Assembly (NCBI GenBank): GCA_030639555.1
Contig: DAOWCM010000074.1
Location: forward strand, 1-8,916
Length of the DNA stretch: 8,916 bases
Direction: 5' to 3'
Source: Candidatus Eiseniibacteriota bacterium
GTDB taxonomy: Bacteria; Joyebacterota; Joyebacteria; Joyebacterales; Joyebacteraceae
Part shown: positions 1 through 6,854 of the stretch, in pieces
How the letters are laid out: each line of letters starts with the position of its first letter
Numbering within the stretch: the stretch's first letter is position 1
Notes under the pieces: model-generated
What the model saw: only the letters and a program-made list of their open reading frames with translations
The model's database searches: none
What the model was told of the DNA's origin: nothing
Made by a program: the position numbers and the translations under genes

Positions 1-1740
1 GAGCGCGAGATCTGGATCATCCCGATGCTGAACCCCGACGGCCACACGGCCGGCTCGCGGTACAACGCCCAGGGCACGGACCTCAACCGGAACTACCTGT
101 GCCCCTGCGGCTGCAATGCGGGAACAGCCTTCTCCGCCCCCGAATCGCGCGCCCTGCGCGACTGGAACGCCCGCATGAACCCCGTGACGTCGCTGACGTT
201 CCACACGGGCGCCGTCTACGTCAACTACCTCTGGGACTACACCTACAACCCGACGCCCGACGAGCCGATGATCATCACGATCTCGAACGTCTACGGTGCG
301 CTCAGCGGCCTGCCGGTGACCAACGGCGCCGACTGGTACATCATCCACGGCGGCTGCCAGGACTGGTGCTACGAGACGCGCGGCGAGATAGACACAACCA
401 TCGAACTCTGCGTTTCGCACAATCCGCCGGAGTCCAGCATCGACGGGATCGTCGCCGACAACATCCCCGCGATGCTCTACCAGGCGCGGATGTCGGGACG
501 CGGCATACGCGGCCTCGTGACCGACGCCGACACCGGCGAGCCTCTCCAAGCGACCATCAGCATTCCGGAGATAGGGAAGGACGTCTACACGGACTCGGAC
601 GTCGGTGACTACCACCGCATGGTCGAGTCGGGCACCTACACGGTCGTGTGCAGCGTCGCGGGTTTCCCGACGCAGACGGAGTACAACGTGTCGGCGAGCC
701 TGGACACCTTCGTTGTCGTCAATTTCCAGTTCGAGATCGAGCGCGGAACGATCGACGGCTACGTGCGTGACACCGAATCGAATCCCATAGCGGCGACGGT
801 CAAGGTGACCGACCTCTACGGCTACTCGGGCGCGAGCGATCCCGTCACGGGCTACTACCAGATCGTGAACGTCCCCGTCGGGACCCACGACCTGCTGGCC
901 AGCCAGCTCGGGTACTCGAGCGTTGAACGAACGGGGGTCTCGGTCGCTGACGGGATGATCACGTCAGAGGACTTCGCGCTGGAACAGGCGTATTTCTTCG
1001 ACGACCTCGAGTCCGGCACGTCGGAGTGGACGGGCGCCTGGGGCACGACGAACAATCACGCCCACAGCCCGTCGACATCGATGACGGACAGCCCCGGGGG
1101 GGACTACCCGAACAACGCGACGACGACGATGACGCTGAACAGCGGGCTGGATCTGTCCGAGTCCACGACCGCGGCGCTCGTGTTCTGGCACCGCTACGAC
1201 ACCGAGAGCGGGTACGACTTCTGCCTGGTCGAGGTCAGCACGAACGGCGGCGGGAGCTGGACGCAGGTGACTTCCTACAGCGGGTTTCTGGGCGGCTGGA
1301 CCGAGGTCACTATCGATCTTGATTCGTACGTGGGCACCAGCGACTTCAAGGTCCGCTTCATCCTCGATTCCGACGGCTGGGTCCAGAAGGACGGCTGGTA
1401 CGTGGATGACGTCCACGTCTTCGCCGACCAGCCGACCGGCGTGGATGATGGCGCATCGCCGCTGAAGCTCCTGGTCGGGAACCACCCGAACCCGTTCAAT
1501 CCGACGACGAGCGTCGGGTACGCGGTGCCGCGGACCGGCTCTGTTGCTCTCAGCATCTACGACGCGTCGGGACGACTCGTGCGCACGCTCGTCGACGTTC
1601 CGTCTCACGACGCCGGACGTCACTCGGTCTCCTGGGACGGCCGAGACGAGAACGGCATGGAAGTCGCGGCGGGTGTGTACTTTGCGCGGCTGACCGTGGA
1701 TTCGGAGTCGGCCACTGGCAAGATGGTGCTTCTTAAGTAG
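1..1740 (+). CDS. M14B-type zinc carboxypeptidase with two transthyretin-like domains, jelly-roll domain and C-terminal sorting tail (5' truncated)
   Basis: The frame is open from base 1, so the N-terminus, including the HxxE zinc ligands, lies outside the window; 579 residues are visible. Residues 11-14 (NPDG), DLNRN at 27-31 (substrate-binding Asn-Arg), zinc-ligand His68 in FHTGA, the NGADWY...GGCQDW block (about 108-123) and Glu135 in TTIEL (catalytic Glu) match the M14 fold. The NGA-WY/GGxQDW pattern is that of the carboxypeptidase E/D/N branch (M14B), which trims C-terminal residues, often basic, from peptides. As in that branch, a transthyretin-like domain follows (about 166-245); here a second one follows too (about 249-328). 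A MAM/jelly-roll-like beta domain occupies about 331-475. The tail from 494 (HPNPFNPTT) to the end is a FlgD-like / type IX sorting domain, implying export to the surface or medium. Odd point: a CPCGC cluster at 34-38. Family assignment is firm; substrate specificity is inferred. Confidence 0.9.
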   Translation, partial: EREIWIIPMLNPDGHTAGSRYNAQGTDLNRNYLCPCGCNAGTAFSAPESRALRDWNARMNPVTSLTFHTGAVYVNYLWDYTYNPTPDEPMIITISNVYGALSGLPVTNGADWYIIHGGCQDWCYETRGEIDTTIELCVSHNPPESSIDGIVADNIPAMLYQARMSGRGIRGLVTDADTGEPLQATISIPEIGKDVYTDSDVGDYHRMVESGTYTVVCSVAGFPTQTEYNVSASLDTFVVVNFQFEIERGTIDGYVRDTESNPIAATVKVTDLYGYSGASDPVTGYYQIVNVPVGTHDLLASQLGYSSVERTGVSVADGMITSEDFALEQAYFFDDLESGTSEWTGAWGTTNNHAHSPSTSMTDSPGGDYPNNATTTMTLNSGLDLSESTTAALVFWHRYDTESGYDFCLVEVSTNGGGSWTQVTSYSGFLGGWTEVTIDLDSYVGTSDFKVRFILDSDGWVQKDGWYVDDVHVFADQPTGVDDGASPLKLLVGNHPNPFNPTTSVGYAVPRTGSVALSIYDASGRLVRTLVDVPSHDAGRHSVSWDGRDENGMEVAAGVYFARLTVDSESATGKMVLLK

Positions 1741-1783
1741 CCTGGGGAGTGACGCTGACGTGCTGCTCCCATACGAGGATCGT

Positions 1784-1818
1784 GACGCGGGGCGGGCCTG
1801 GAGGGTCCGCCCCGCGTC
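1784..1818 (+). terminator. Hairpin terminator of the carboxypeptidase gene
   Basis: The arms GACGCGGGGCGG (1784-1795) and CCGCCCCGCGTC (1807-1818) are perfect 12-base complements. Three further pairs, one of them G-U, close a 5-base loop. The hairpin sits 44 bases after the stop codon and before the next promoter. The downstream T-run is weak (TCTTCGCG), so it may be a stem-driven terminator or a 3'-end stabiliser. Confidence 0.75.
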
Positions 1819-1852
1819 TCTTCGCGTCGGGCGCCTGGAACCTCGAAACTGC

Positions 1853-1882
1853 TTGACACTCCGTAACTTGCGGTGCAAGAAT
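1853..1882 (+). promoter_or_regulatory. Sigma70-like promoter of the transporter-stress protein operon
   Basis: A perfect TTGACA (1853-1858) is followed after 18 bases by AAGAAT (1877-1882), which matches four of six positions of TATAAT. It lies between the preceding terminator and the transporter gene and predicts a leader of roughly 75 bases. The surrounding GCTTGACACT is identical to the -35 region of the minus-strand promoter at 6746-6751, which supports it. Confidence 0.6.
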
Positions 1883-1938
1883 TCGCGCCACCGAGCCGTG
1901 AAGGGACCGCTCATGTTCCTGGCCCTCTCCCGTGAGCG

Positions 1939-1962
1939 CCGGCGCGGAACCTGAGGCGCCGG
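1939..1962 (+). promoter_or_regulatory. Possible initiation-region hairpin over the transporter ribosome binding site
   Basis: CCGGCGC (1939-1945) and GCGCCGG (1956-1962) are perfect complements around a 10-base loop. The GAGG Shine-Dalgarno (1953-1956) lies in the loop and first stem base, and the ATG follows the stem directly. This could limit or tune translation of the membrane protein. In such GC-rich DNA a 7-base stem may also be chance. Confidence 0.3.
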
Positions 1963-3366
1963 ATGACCCGGGGAAACGTATTGACTCGCCGCAAAACCCT
2001 GAGCATCATCATCGCCTTCGCCGTGTGCGCGGGCATTGTGCTCGCGCCAACGCCCGCCGGGTTGACGCGGGAGGGACAGAACGCGCTGGCGATCTTCGCG
2101 CTCTGCTTCGTGCTCTGGGTCGGCAACGCGCTGCCCCTCGCGGTGACAAGCCTCTTTGCCATTGTCCTCCTGCCCACCCTCAGAGTGCTCCCGGCCTCGC
2201 GCTCCTTCGAGCTCTTCGGCAGTCCCGTGGTGTTCTTCATTCTTGGGGCTTTCATACTGGCCGCCGCGCTGATGCGGTCCGGCCTCTCCACAAGACTGGC
2301 TCTGGCCTTCCTGCGACGATTCGGCGGCAGTCCGAAATCGCTTCTTGCGGGCGTCATCTTCTCGGGGGGGTTCCTGGCCTTCTGGATGCCCCAGCATGCT
2401 GTGGCCGCCCTCCTGTTTCCCATCGTTCTGGAGATAGCCCACGCCCTTGACCTCAAGCCGGTGAAGAGCCGCTACGGCCGCGCGCTGTTCCTGGCGCTGG
2501 CCTGGGGAGCTGTCGTCGGCGGTGTCGCCACTTTTCTCGGCGGAGCGCGCAATCCGCTTGCGCTGGGCATCCTGAGTGAGCACTACGACATGTCGATCAC
2601 TTTCGTCGAGTGGGTGGTCGCCGTGGCGCCCTTCTCCATCATCCTCATGGGATGCGCGTATTTCCTGCTCTTGAGGGGCTTCGGCGTCGATGTAGAGGAC
2701 GTCTCCCGCGCCAGGGACGCTCTGGACAAGAAGGCGAAGGCCCTGGGTCCCATCAGCAAGAGGGAGAAAGGCGTCGGGATCGTGATGCTCCTGACAATCG
2801 TCGCCTGGATCGTGAGCGGCCGGGTTGTGGGGCTGGCTTCGATCTCCATCCTGGCCGCGGTCGCACTCTTCGTGTTCAATCTTATCGAGTGGAAGAGCGT
2901 TGAGGAGTACGTCAACTGGGGCGTCATCTTCATGTACGGTGGTGCCATAGCGATCGCGACGGCGCTCCACGAGTCCGGCGGCGCCCGCTGGATCGCGCAT
3001 GTGGCTGAGGACCGGATAGCCGGGCTCCCGCCGTTCTGGATGCTCATGGTGTTCGCCGTGGCTGCGACCTTCCTGACGGAGGGCATAAGCAACGTGGCCG
3101 CGGTTGCGCTGATGCTGCCCATCTGCTTCGGACTCATGGAGGGGAGTGGTGTGTCTCCCATCTCCGTCGTCTTCGTCGTCGCGGTGCCCGCGGGGCTGGC
3201 CTTTTCGCTGCCGATGGGCACACCCGCCAACGCCATAGCGTACTCCGCGGGTTACTACAGGCTGCGTGATTCTCTCGTGGCGGGAGCGACACTCAAGATC
3301 GTTGCGCTTCTTCTGTTCGCGCTCGTGGTGAAATTCTACTGGCCGCTTCTCGGCATAGGCACGTAG
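1963..3366 (+). CDS. DASS/SLC13-family (Na+/sulfate-carboxylate type) membrane transporter
   Basis: A 467-residue polytopic membrane protein of normal length for divalent anion:sodium symporters, which import dicarboxylates, sulfate or related anions. About eleven or more hydrophobic segments run from residue 12 to 462, and a charged cytoplasmic loop (about 242-270) separates the two inverted-repeat halves. Second-half motifs fit the family: EGISNVAAVALMLPI (373-387) at the second SNT site, and MGTPANAIAYSAG (418-430), a GTPxN-like loop. In the first half the SNT position reads PQH (143-145, within FWMPQHAVAALLFPI), and the partner loop reads FLGGARNP (191-198). Family membership is good, but classical Na+-coupled dicarboxylate transport cannot be assumed; the substrate is unknown. 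The start is ATG with GAGG seven bases upstream. The universal stress protein gene follows after 15 bases, so the two are almost certainly co-transcribed. Confidence 0.85.
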   Translation: MTRGNVLTRRKTLSIIIAFAVCAGIVLAPTPAGLTREGQNALAIFALCFVLWVGNALPLAVTSLFAIVLLPTLRVLPASRSFELFGSPVVFFILGAFILAAALMRSGLSTRLALAFLRRFGGSPKSLLAGVIFSGGFLAFWMPQHAVAALLFPIVLEIAHALDLKPVKSRYGRALFLALAWGAVVGGVATFLGGARNPLALGILSEHYDMSITFVEWVVAVAPFSIILMGCAYFLLLRGFGVDVEDVSRARDALDKKAKALGPISKREKGVGIVMLLTIVAWIVSGRVVGLASISILAAVALFVFNLIEWKSVEEYVNWGVIFMYGGAIAIATALHESGGARWIAHVAEDRIAGLPPFWMLMVFAVAATFLTEGISNVAAVALMLPICFGLMEGSGVSPISVVFVVAVPAGLAFSLPMGTPANAIAYSAGYYRLRDSLVAGATLKIVALLLFALVVKFYWPLLGIGT

Positions 3367-3381
3367 GACGGAGGTGTATCA

Positions 3382-3855
3382 GTGAATCGCGTTCTTCTCG
3401 TCCTCTCTGCCTCCCGCGTATCGAACTCGTGCGTTGACGGAGCGCTGGACGCGGCGGGGAGTGAGGATGCAGAGTTGGTGGTCCTCTTCATCCTGGACAC
3501 GGTGATGCCGCACGACGTCCGGGAGCGCATGTCGCACGAGGGATTTCTCGGGGAGGCCCCAAGCGGGCGCCTGCTGCTCTCGATGCGAAAGGAACTTAAG
3601 CGCCAGGGGATCAACGAGCTCGCCGAAGTCGCCCGCGCTGCTGAGAAGCGGGGGATCACGCACCGCACGGAACTGGTCGAGGGCGAGTTCCTCACGCGCG
3701 CGCTCGAGGCTGCCCAGGCGGAGGCGCCAACTGTGATCTTCGTCGCGAAGCGGGAGCATGCCACCCTGTCCCGTCTGGTATCCGGCTCGCGCGCCGAGGA
3801 GCTCAAGGACGCCGCGCCGTGTGACGTCATGATACACAAAGGCGGCGACAGCTAG
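3382..3855 (+). CDS. Universal stress protein (UspA-like) with degenerate nucleotide-binding loop
   Basis: A 157-residue soluble alpha/beta protein of usual single-domain Usp length. The N-terminal strand MNRVLLVLSAS, the middle strand ELVVLFILDTV (31-41), and the C-terminal VSGSRAEELKDAAPCDVMI (133-151) match the Usp fold, whose end typically reads GSxxxxxxxxxxxPVxVV. The ATP-binding pattern G-2x-G-9x-G(S/T) is incomplete: the final Gly-Ser (135-136) is present, but the two upstream glycines read Ala122 and Glu125. The acidic residue usual after the first strand is also missing. It therefore probably does not bind ATP in the usual way. The start is GTG, set by the strong site GGAGGTG (3370-3376) five bases upstream. 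Immediate linkage to the transporter suggests a regulator or accessory of that transporter, which is inference. Confidence 0.85.
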   Translation: MNRVLLVLSASRVSNSCVDGALDAAGSEDAELVVLFILDTVMPHDVRERMSHEGFLGEAPSGRLLLSMRKELKRQGINELAEVARAAEKRGITHRTELVEGEFLTRALEAAQAEAPTVIFVAKREHATLSRLVSGSRAEELKDAAPCDVMIHKGGDS

Positions 3856-3874
3856 CCGTCCGCCGTCGCCGCCT
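3840..3874. terminator. Hairpin between convergent genes, possible bidirectional terminator
   Basis: AGGCGGCGAC (3840-3849) pairs perfectly with GTCGCCGCCT (3865-3874) over a 15-base loop that contains the stress-protein stop codon. Read on the minus strand the stem is followed by TTTGTGT, a modest T-run, so it could also end transcription of the large minus-strand gene whose stop is at 3930. On the plus strand the tail is poor in T. Confidence 0.55.
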
Positions 3875-3929
3875 CGCGTTGTCCTTGGGTACCCATGCTG
3901 CTTCCACGCGTCCGTTGCCTGGCGCGCCG

Positions 3930-6389
3930 CTACTGTCTCAGCCCGCCCAGCTCGCGCTCAAGAAACTCGATCATGTGCTCGTCGTTCGTCAGCGACCGAG
4001 CCGTCTCGTACTCGTGAGTGGCCTCGGCCACCCTGCCCTGCTCGGCTAGGAGACGGGCGAGATTCGCGTGCGGTGACGCCAGCTTGGGCCGAATCGCGAT
4101 CTCCTTCCTCAGCTCGTTCTCGGCCGCGCCCATGTTCCCCAGCGCGTAGTGTGCTTCCGCAAGCCTCGTGTGCGCGTGATCGACAGACGTGCGTCCAGTC
4201 AGGGCGGCCTTGAGAACCGCTATGGCCTCCGTGTACATCTCGTTGGCCAGGTAGACGTCGGCCAGCCTCGAGAGGGCCGTGCTGTTTCGAGGGTCAACTG
4301 TGGTCGCCGCGACGAGAGCCTGGATCTCGAGTTCCAGTTCGCCCAGCTCCTGGTAGATGATCGCCTTCGTGTAGTGTGCGTCCGCATTCCCGGGGTCGAG
4401 CTCGAGGGCTCTCGTGAGTTCCGCCAGAGCCTGATCCGGCTCGCCCAGGAGCTTGTGGACCTGCGCCAGCCCGACTCTGGCCGTCGCGTCATCCGGATCG
4501 AGGACCTGAGCTCTCCTGAACGAGTTCGCGGCCTCGGTCAGCCGGTCCATTCGCATGTAGGCGCTGCCCATACTGACGTAGGCCTGGGTGTTTCCGGGGT
4601 CAAGCTCGCTTGCCTGTTTGAAGGCCTCTACCGCGCCCTCGAAGTCCCCGCGTCTGAACCGCTCTATCCCGTCGGAGAGAAGCCGCTGCTCCTCCGTCAC
4701 GTTCTCTCGGTCGAACATCTCAAACTCGCCGCTCCTTCTGGTGGTGCGCGAGAAGTCGGTGTCGGCGAGCCCCGCGGAGAGAACGGGGGCCTCTGCGCTT
4801 CCCATTGCGAACCCAACGATCAGAGAGAGCGTGGCTAGCGTGGCGAGCGCGGCGGGGATCTTCCGCTCCGCGAGCGTCAGCACGGCAGCGGCTGCTGTCA
4901 GGCCCGCGGCGGCACCGACCCAGAGCAGCGCCGGCTGGCGGAGAATAGCCGCCGGGAGAAGGGAGGCCAGGATGATACCGAGTGCCGCGACGGAGCGCGC
5001 CCTCTTCGCTCCGAGCATGTCTTTCAGGTTCCAGCGCCCGCTGTCTCCCAGGTCAGCAGTCTCCCAGACGTCCCGCGCGAGGAACGCGAGCGCGGGAATG
5101 AAGAGGCACGCGAGCACGGCGCCCTTCGGGAGCCACAGCGACGCTGAGCCTCCCGCGTACGCCGCGAAACCGAGCGTAACAGAGAACAGTGCCACCGCAC
5201 CGATCGCCAGCCCGGCCAGAGGCGTGAACCGCACGAGCCTCAGCGGGCGGGCGTAGTAGAAGTAGTAGACGGCCATCATCGACAGCACGTAGGTCATCGC
5301 CACGTAGCTCACGGACAGCGCGAACAAGAGGGCGAACGTGCAGGAGAAGATGCAGAGCGTCTGAAGAGTATTCTTGTCACTGCCGGCGGGCTGCGGGCCC
5401 TCGGCGTGCAGCTCTCTCAAGGCGGAGGCCGTGAGCGCCGTGAAGAAGGACGCGGCAAGCAGCCCGGCTATCGAAACGACGTCGAACGGGTGGGCGATCG
5501 CCGCGAAGCCCCCGGATCCCATGATGAGTCTGGCGCCCAGGAGCACGCCCGCGGACGTCGTGAGCACGTGGAAGGCCGCCGTGACGGGATCGGTCACCTT
5601 CCGAACAGAAGCGGATTTGCCGGGGGCGTACATCCGGTACCAGATGGCCAGGAGCGGCGCCAGCACGAACAGGTCGATCAGCGAGTTAGAAAGGTCCGAG
5701 AGGGCGAACGGCGTGGCGTTCGCGAACGCCCTGTGCACGCTCGCTCGGGCGAAGAGCAGCTGGTAGACGTTCTCGACATCGCCGCCGAAGAGGCGACTCA
5801 GCTCCACGGCGATAACCGGCAGCGTGAAGAAGAAGAACATCGTCACGTAGATCCCGAAGAACGAGAGGATCGCCCTGCCGAGGCTTCGGGTCTTCAGGTG
5901 CACATAGAAGGCGCCCAGCAGGCATCCGAGCGCCGCCTCGATCCTGATACCGGCGGTGGCGCCCTGGAACTGCTGGTACGTCGGATTGAAGAGATTAAGA
6001 AACGCTCCAGCGAGAGTGCCGCTCTGCGGGATGAGGTAGCCGATGAGTTCAGGGCCTTCGCCCGCGCTCGACAGGAGGGTGTCGATGAGCGGCGGCAGGA
6101 GCGTCAGAAGCCAGGCGAACAGCATCAGCTTGGTCACTCGCTCGACTCTCTCCCGCGCGAACGCGGCAAGGACCACCGACAGAGCGATCAGAGGAGTGAC
6201 GTAGGCCAGCGGGTAGTGGAGGAAGTACGAGAGGAAGTACAGGGTCTTCTGCTGCCCGGAGAGCTGCTCCAGGAAGTGCCTGAGGACGATGATGGCTCCC
6301 AGCATCAGCAGCCACCGGCCCAGCGCAATGTGACTTTCCTCGATCGCCTCGGAGGCGCGCAGCACTTTCTGTCTGACTCCCTGACTCAT
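3930..6389 (-). CDS. Multi-pass membrane protein with UbiA-like middle domain and seven C-terminal TPRs
   Basis: An 819-residue protein counted from the ATG at 6389; a GTG at 6401 would add four residues (MEPE). I prefer the ATG, with GAGGTGG upstream, but both are possible. Residues about 25-255 hold roughly six hydrophobic segments with FLHYPL and LLPPLID stretches. Residues about 266-531 form a second membrane region whose YYFYYARPLRLVRFTPL (375-391) and LARDVWETADLGDSG (437-451) resemble the post-TM4 and second Asp-rich segments of UbiA prenyltransferases. The first NDxxD motif is not recognisable (ALRELHAEG there). Seven gap-free 34-residue TPRs run from 570 to 807 and would form a protein-binding solenoid. 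I infer a membrane-anchored scaffold; enzymatic prenyl transfer is doubtful. It lies 84-96 bases after the small membrane protein gene on the same strand, with a hairpin between, and is probably co-transcribed. No exact function is known to me. Confidence 0.8.
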   Translation of the reverse strand: MSQGVRQKVLRASEAIEESHIALGRWLLMLGAIIVLRHFLEQLSGQQKTLYFLSYFLHYPLAYVTPLIALSVVLAAFARERVERVTKLMLFAWLLTLLPPLIDTLLSSAGEGPELIGYLIPQSGTLAGAFLNLFNPTYQQFQGATAGIRIEAALGCLLGAFYVHLKTRSLGRAILSFFGIYVTMFFFFTLPVIAVELSRLFGGDVENVYQLLFARASVHRAFANATPFALSDLSNSLIDLFVLAPLLAIWYRMYAPGKSASVRKVTDPVTAAFHVLTTSAGVLLGARLIMGSGGFAAIAHPFDVVSIAGLLAASFFTALTASALRELHAEGPQPAGSDKNTLQTLCIFSCTFALLFALSVSYVAMTYVLSMMAVYYFYYARPLRLVRFTPLAGLAIGAVALFSVTLGFAAYAGGSASLWLPKGAVLACLFIPALAFLARDVWETADLGDSGRWNLKDMLGAKRARSVAALGIILASLLPAAILRQPALLWVGAAAGLTAAAAVLTLAERKIPAALATLATLSLIVGFAMGSAEAPVLSAGLADTDFSRTTRRSGEFEMFDRENVTEEQRLLSDGIERFRRGDFEGAVEAFKQASELDPGNTQAYVSMGSAYMRMDRLTEAANSFRRAQVLDPDDATARVGLAQVHKLLGEPDQALAELTRALELDPGNADAHYTKAIIYQELGELELEIQALVAATTVDPRNSTALSRLADVYLANEMYTEAIAVLKAALTGRTSVDHAHTRLAEAHYALGNMGAAENELRKEIAIRPKLASPHANLARLLAEQGRVAEATHEYETARSLTNDEHMIEFLERELGGLRQ

Positions 6390-6419
6390 CTCGGGTTCCA
6401 CCTCACTTCCAGAATTGCA

Positions 6420-6441
6420 TCGCCCGGCATTCGCCGGGCGA
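6420..6441 (-). terminator. Intercistronic hairpin between the 63-residue gene and the TPR gene
   Basis: TCGCCCGGC (6420-6428) and GCCGGGCGA (6433-6441) pair perfectly over the four-base loop ATTC. It lies 45 bases after the small gene's stop on the minus strand and about 20-30 bases before the start of the TPR gene. There is no T-run on the minus strand (TGCAATT follows). It may be a partial terminator, attenuator or mRNA processing/stability element. Confidence 0.5.
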
Positions 6442-6485
6442 CTTCAGGCCCGCACCCGGCGGAGCGCTGTCCGTCGGCCGTCGCT

Positions 6486-6677
6486 CTAGCTCTTGCGTTC
6501 GTCCTTGGCATAAAGGTGCAGGTAGATGGCGAAGCCTATGCAGGCAACCGAAAACCGCCACAGCGTGACAGGAGCCATGCCCATGACGAACTCCCTGCTC
6601 GATACTCTCACGGCGATGCCGAGAAGCAGGACGACCGCAGCGACGACGGCGAGCACGAAAGACATCAGTCTGAGCAT
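6486..6677 (-). CDS. Small two-helix membrane protein, 63 residues, function unknown
   Basis: I chose the ATG at 6677 because a complete GGAGGT (6682-6687) lies just upstream, although the frame stays open further. The protein has two hydrophobic segments, about residues 5-24 (rich in Val, Ala, Leu) and 36-55 (TLWRFSVACIGFAIYLHLY), joined by a short polar turn (VRVSSREF). It ends in a charged tail (AKDERKS), consistent with a helical hairpin in the inner membrane. A sigma70-like promoter at 6722-6751 reads into it, and the TPR membrane protein follows on the same strand. It could be a small subunit or partner of that protein, but this rests on position alone. I do not recognise a family. Confidence 0.7.
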   Translation of the reverse strand: MLRLMSFVLAVVAAVVLLLGIAVRVSSREFVMGMAPVTLWRFSVACIGFAIYLHLYAKDERKS

Positions 6678-6721
6678 CGAGACCTCCAAGCTTTCCCGGT
6701 AGCGGTCAGCGCCTGGAAACA

Positions 6722-6751
6722 AGCCTACGCCCCGTGGGCGACGAGTGTCAA
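6722..6751 (-). promoter_or_regulatory. Sigma70-like promoter for the small membrane protein / TPR gene unit
   Basis: On the minus strand a perfect TTGACA (6751-6746) precedes TAGGCT (6727-6722) after 18 bases. The -10 is imperfect but shares TAG with the neighbouring divergent promoter. A transcript start near 6715 would give a leader of about 40 bases to the ATG at 6677. Confidence 0.5.
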
Positions 6752-6769
6752 GCCGCTTGGCGAAGGCGC

Positions 6770-6798
6770 TTGACCTGAGCGCGCACGGGCCGTAGAAT
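6770..6798 (+). promoter_or_regulatory. Sigma70-like promoter for the small acidic protein
   Basis: TTGACC (6770-6775) and TAGAAT (6793-6798) are separated by exactly 17 bases, each with five of six consensus matches. It is the best promoter in the window. Its -35 lies only 18 bases from the divergent minus-strand -35, and the two form a GTCAAGC...GCTTGAC inverted repeat. Confidence 0.7.
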
Positions 6799-6854
6799 CC
6801 TGCTGAAGCATGGGATTCGTGGATCGATGGCAACTCTACGGGGTGGTTCCATAC

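Noticed and set aside
1096..1102. Run of seven G residues in the carboxypeptidase gene as a phase-variation or frameshift site
   Set aside because: The frame is intact on both sides and domain structure continues normally; a single short run in GC-rich DNA is not sufficient evidence.
1760..1954. A 64-codon plus-strand open frame in the intergenic region
   Set aside because: It spans the terminator hairpin and the promoter, is Arg-rich, and lacks a ribosome binding site.
964..3000. A 678-codon open frame on the minus strand opposite the carboxypeptidase tail and transporter
   Set aside because: It is rich in Arg, Glu, Asp, His and Gly with no fold-like pattern, and spans two genes, a terminator and a promoter. 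Long antisense frames are common in GC-rich coding DNA.
5406..6773. A 455-codon plus-strand open frame opposite the TPR protein and small membrane gene
   Set aside because: Its composition is low-complexity Arg/Glu/Gln/His, it has no recognisable domain, and it overlaps well-supported genes on the other strand.
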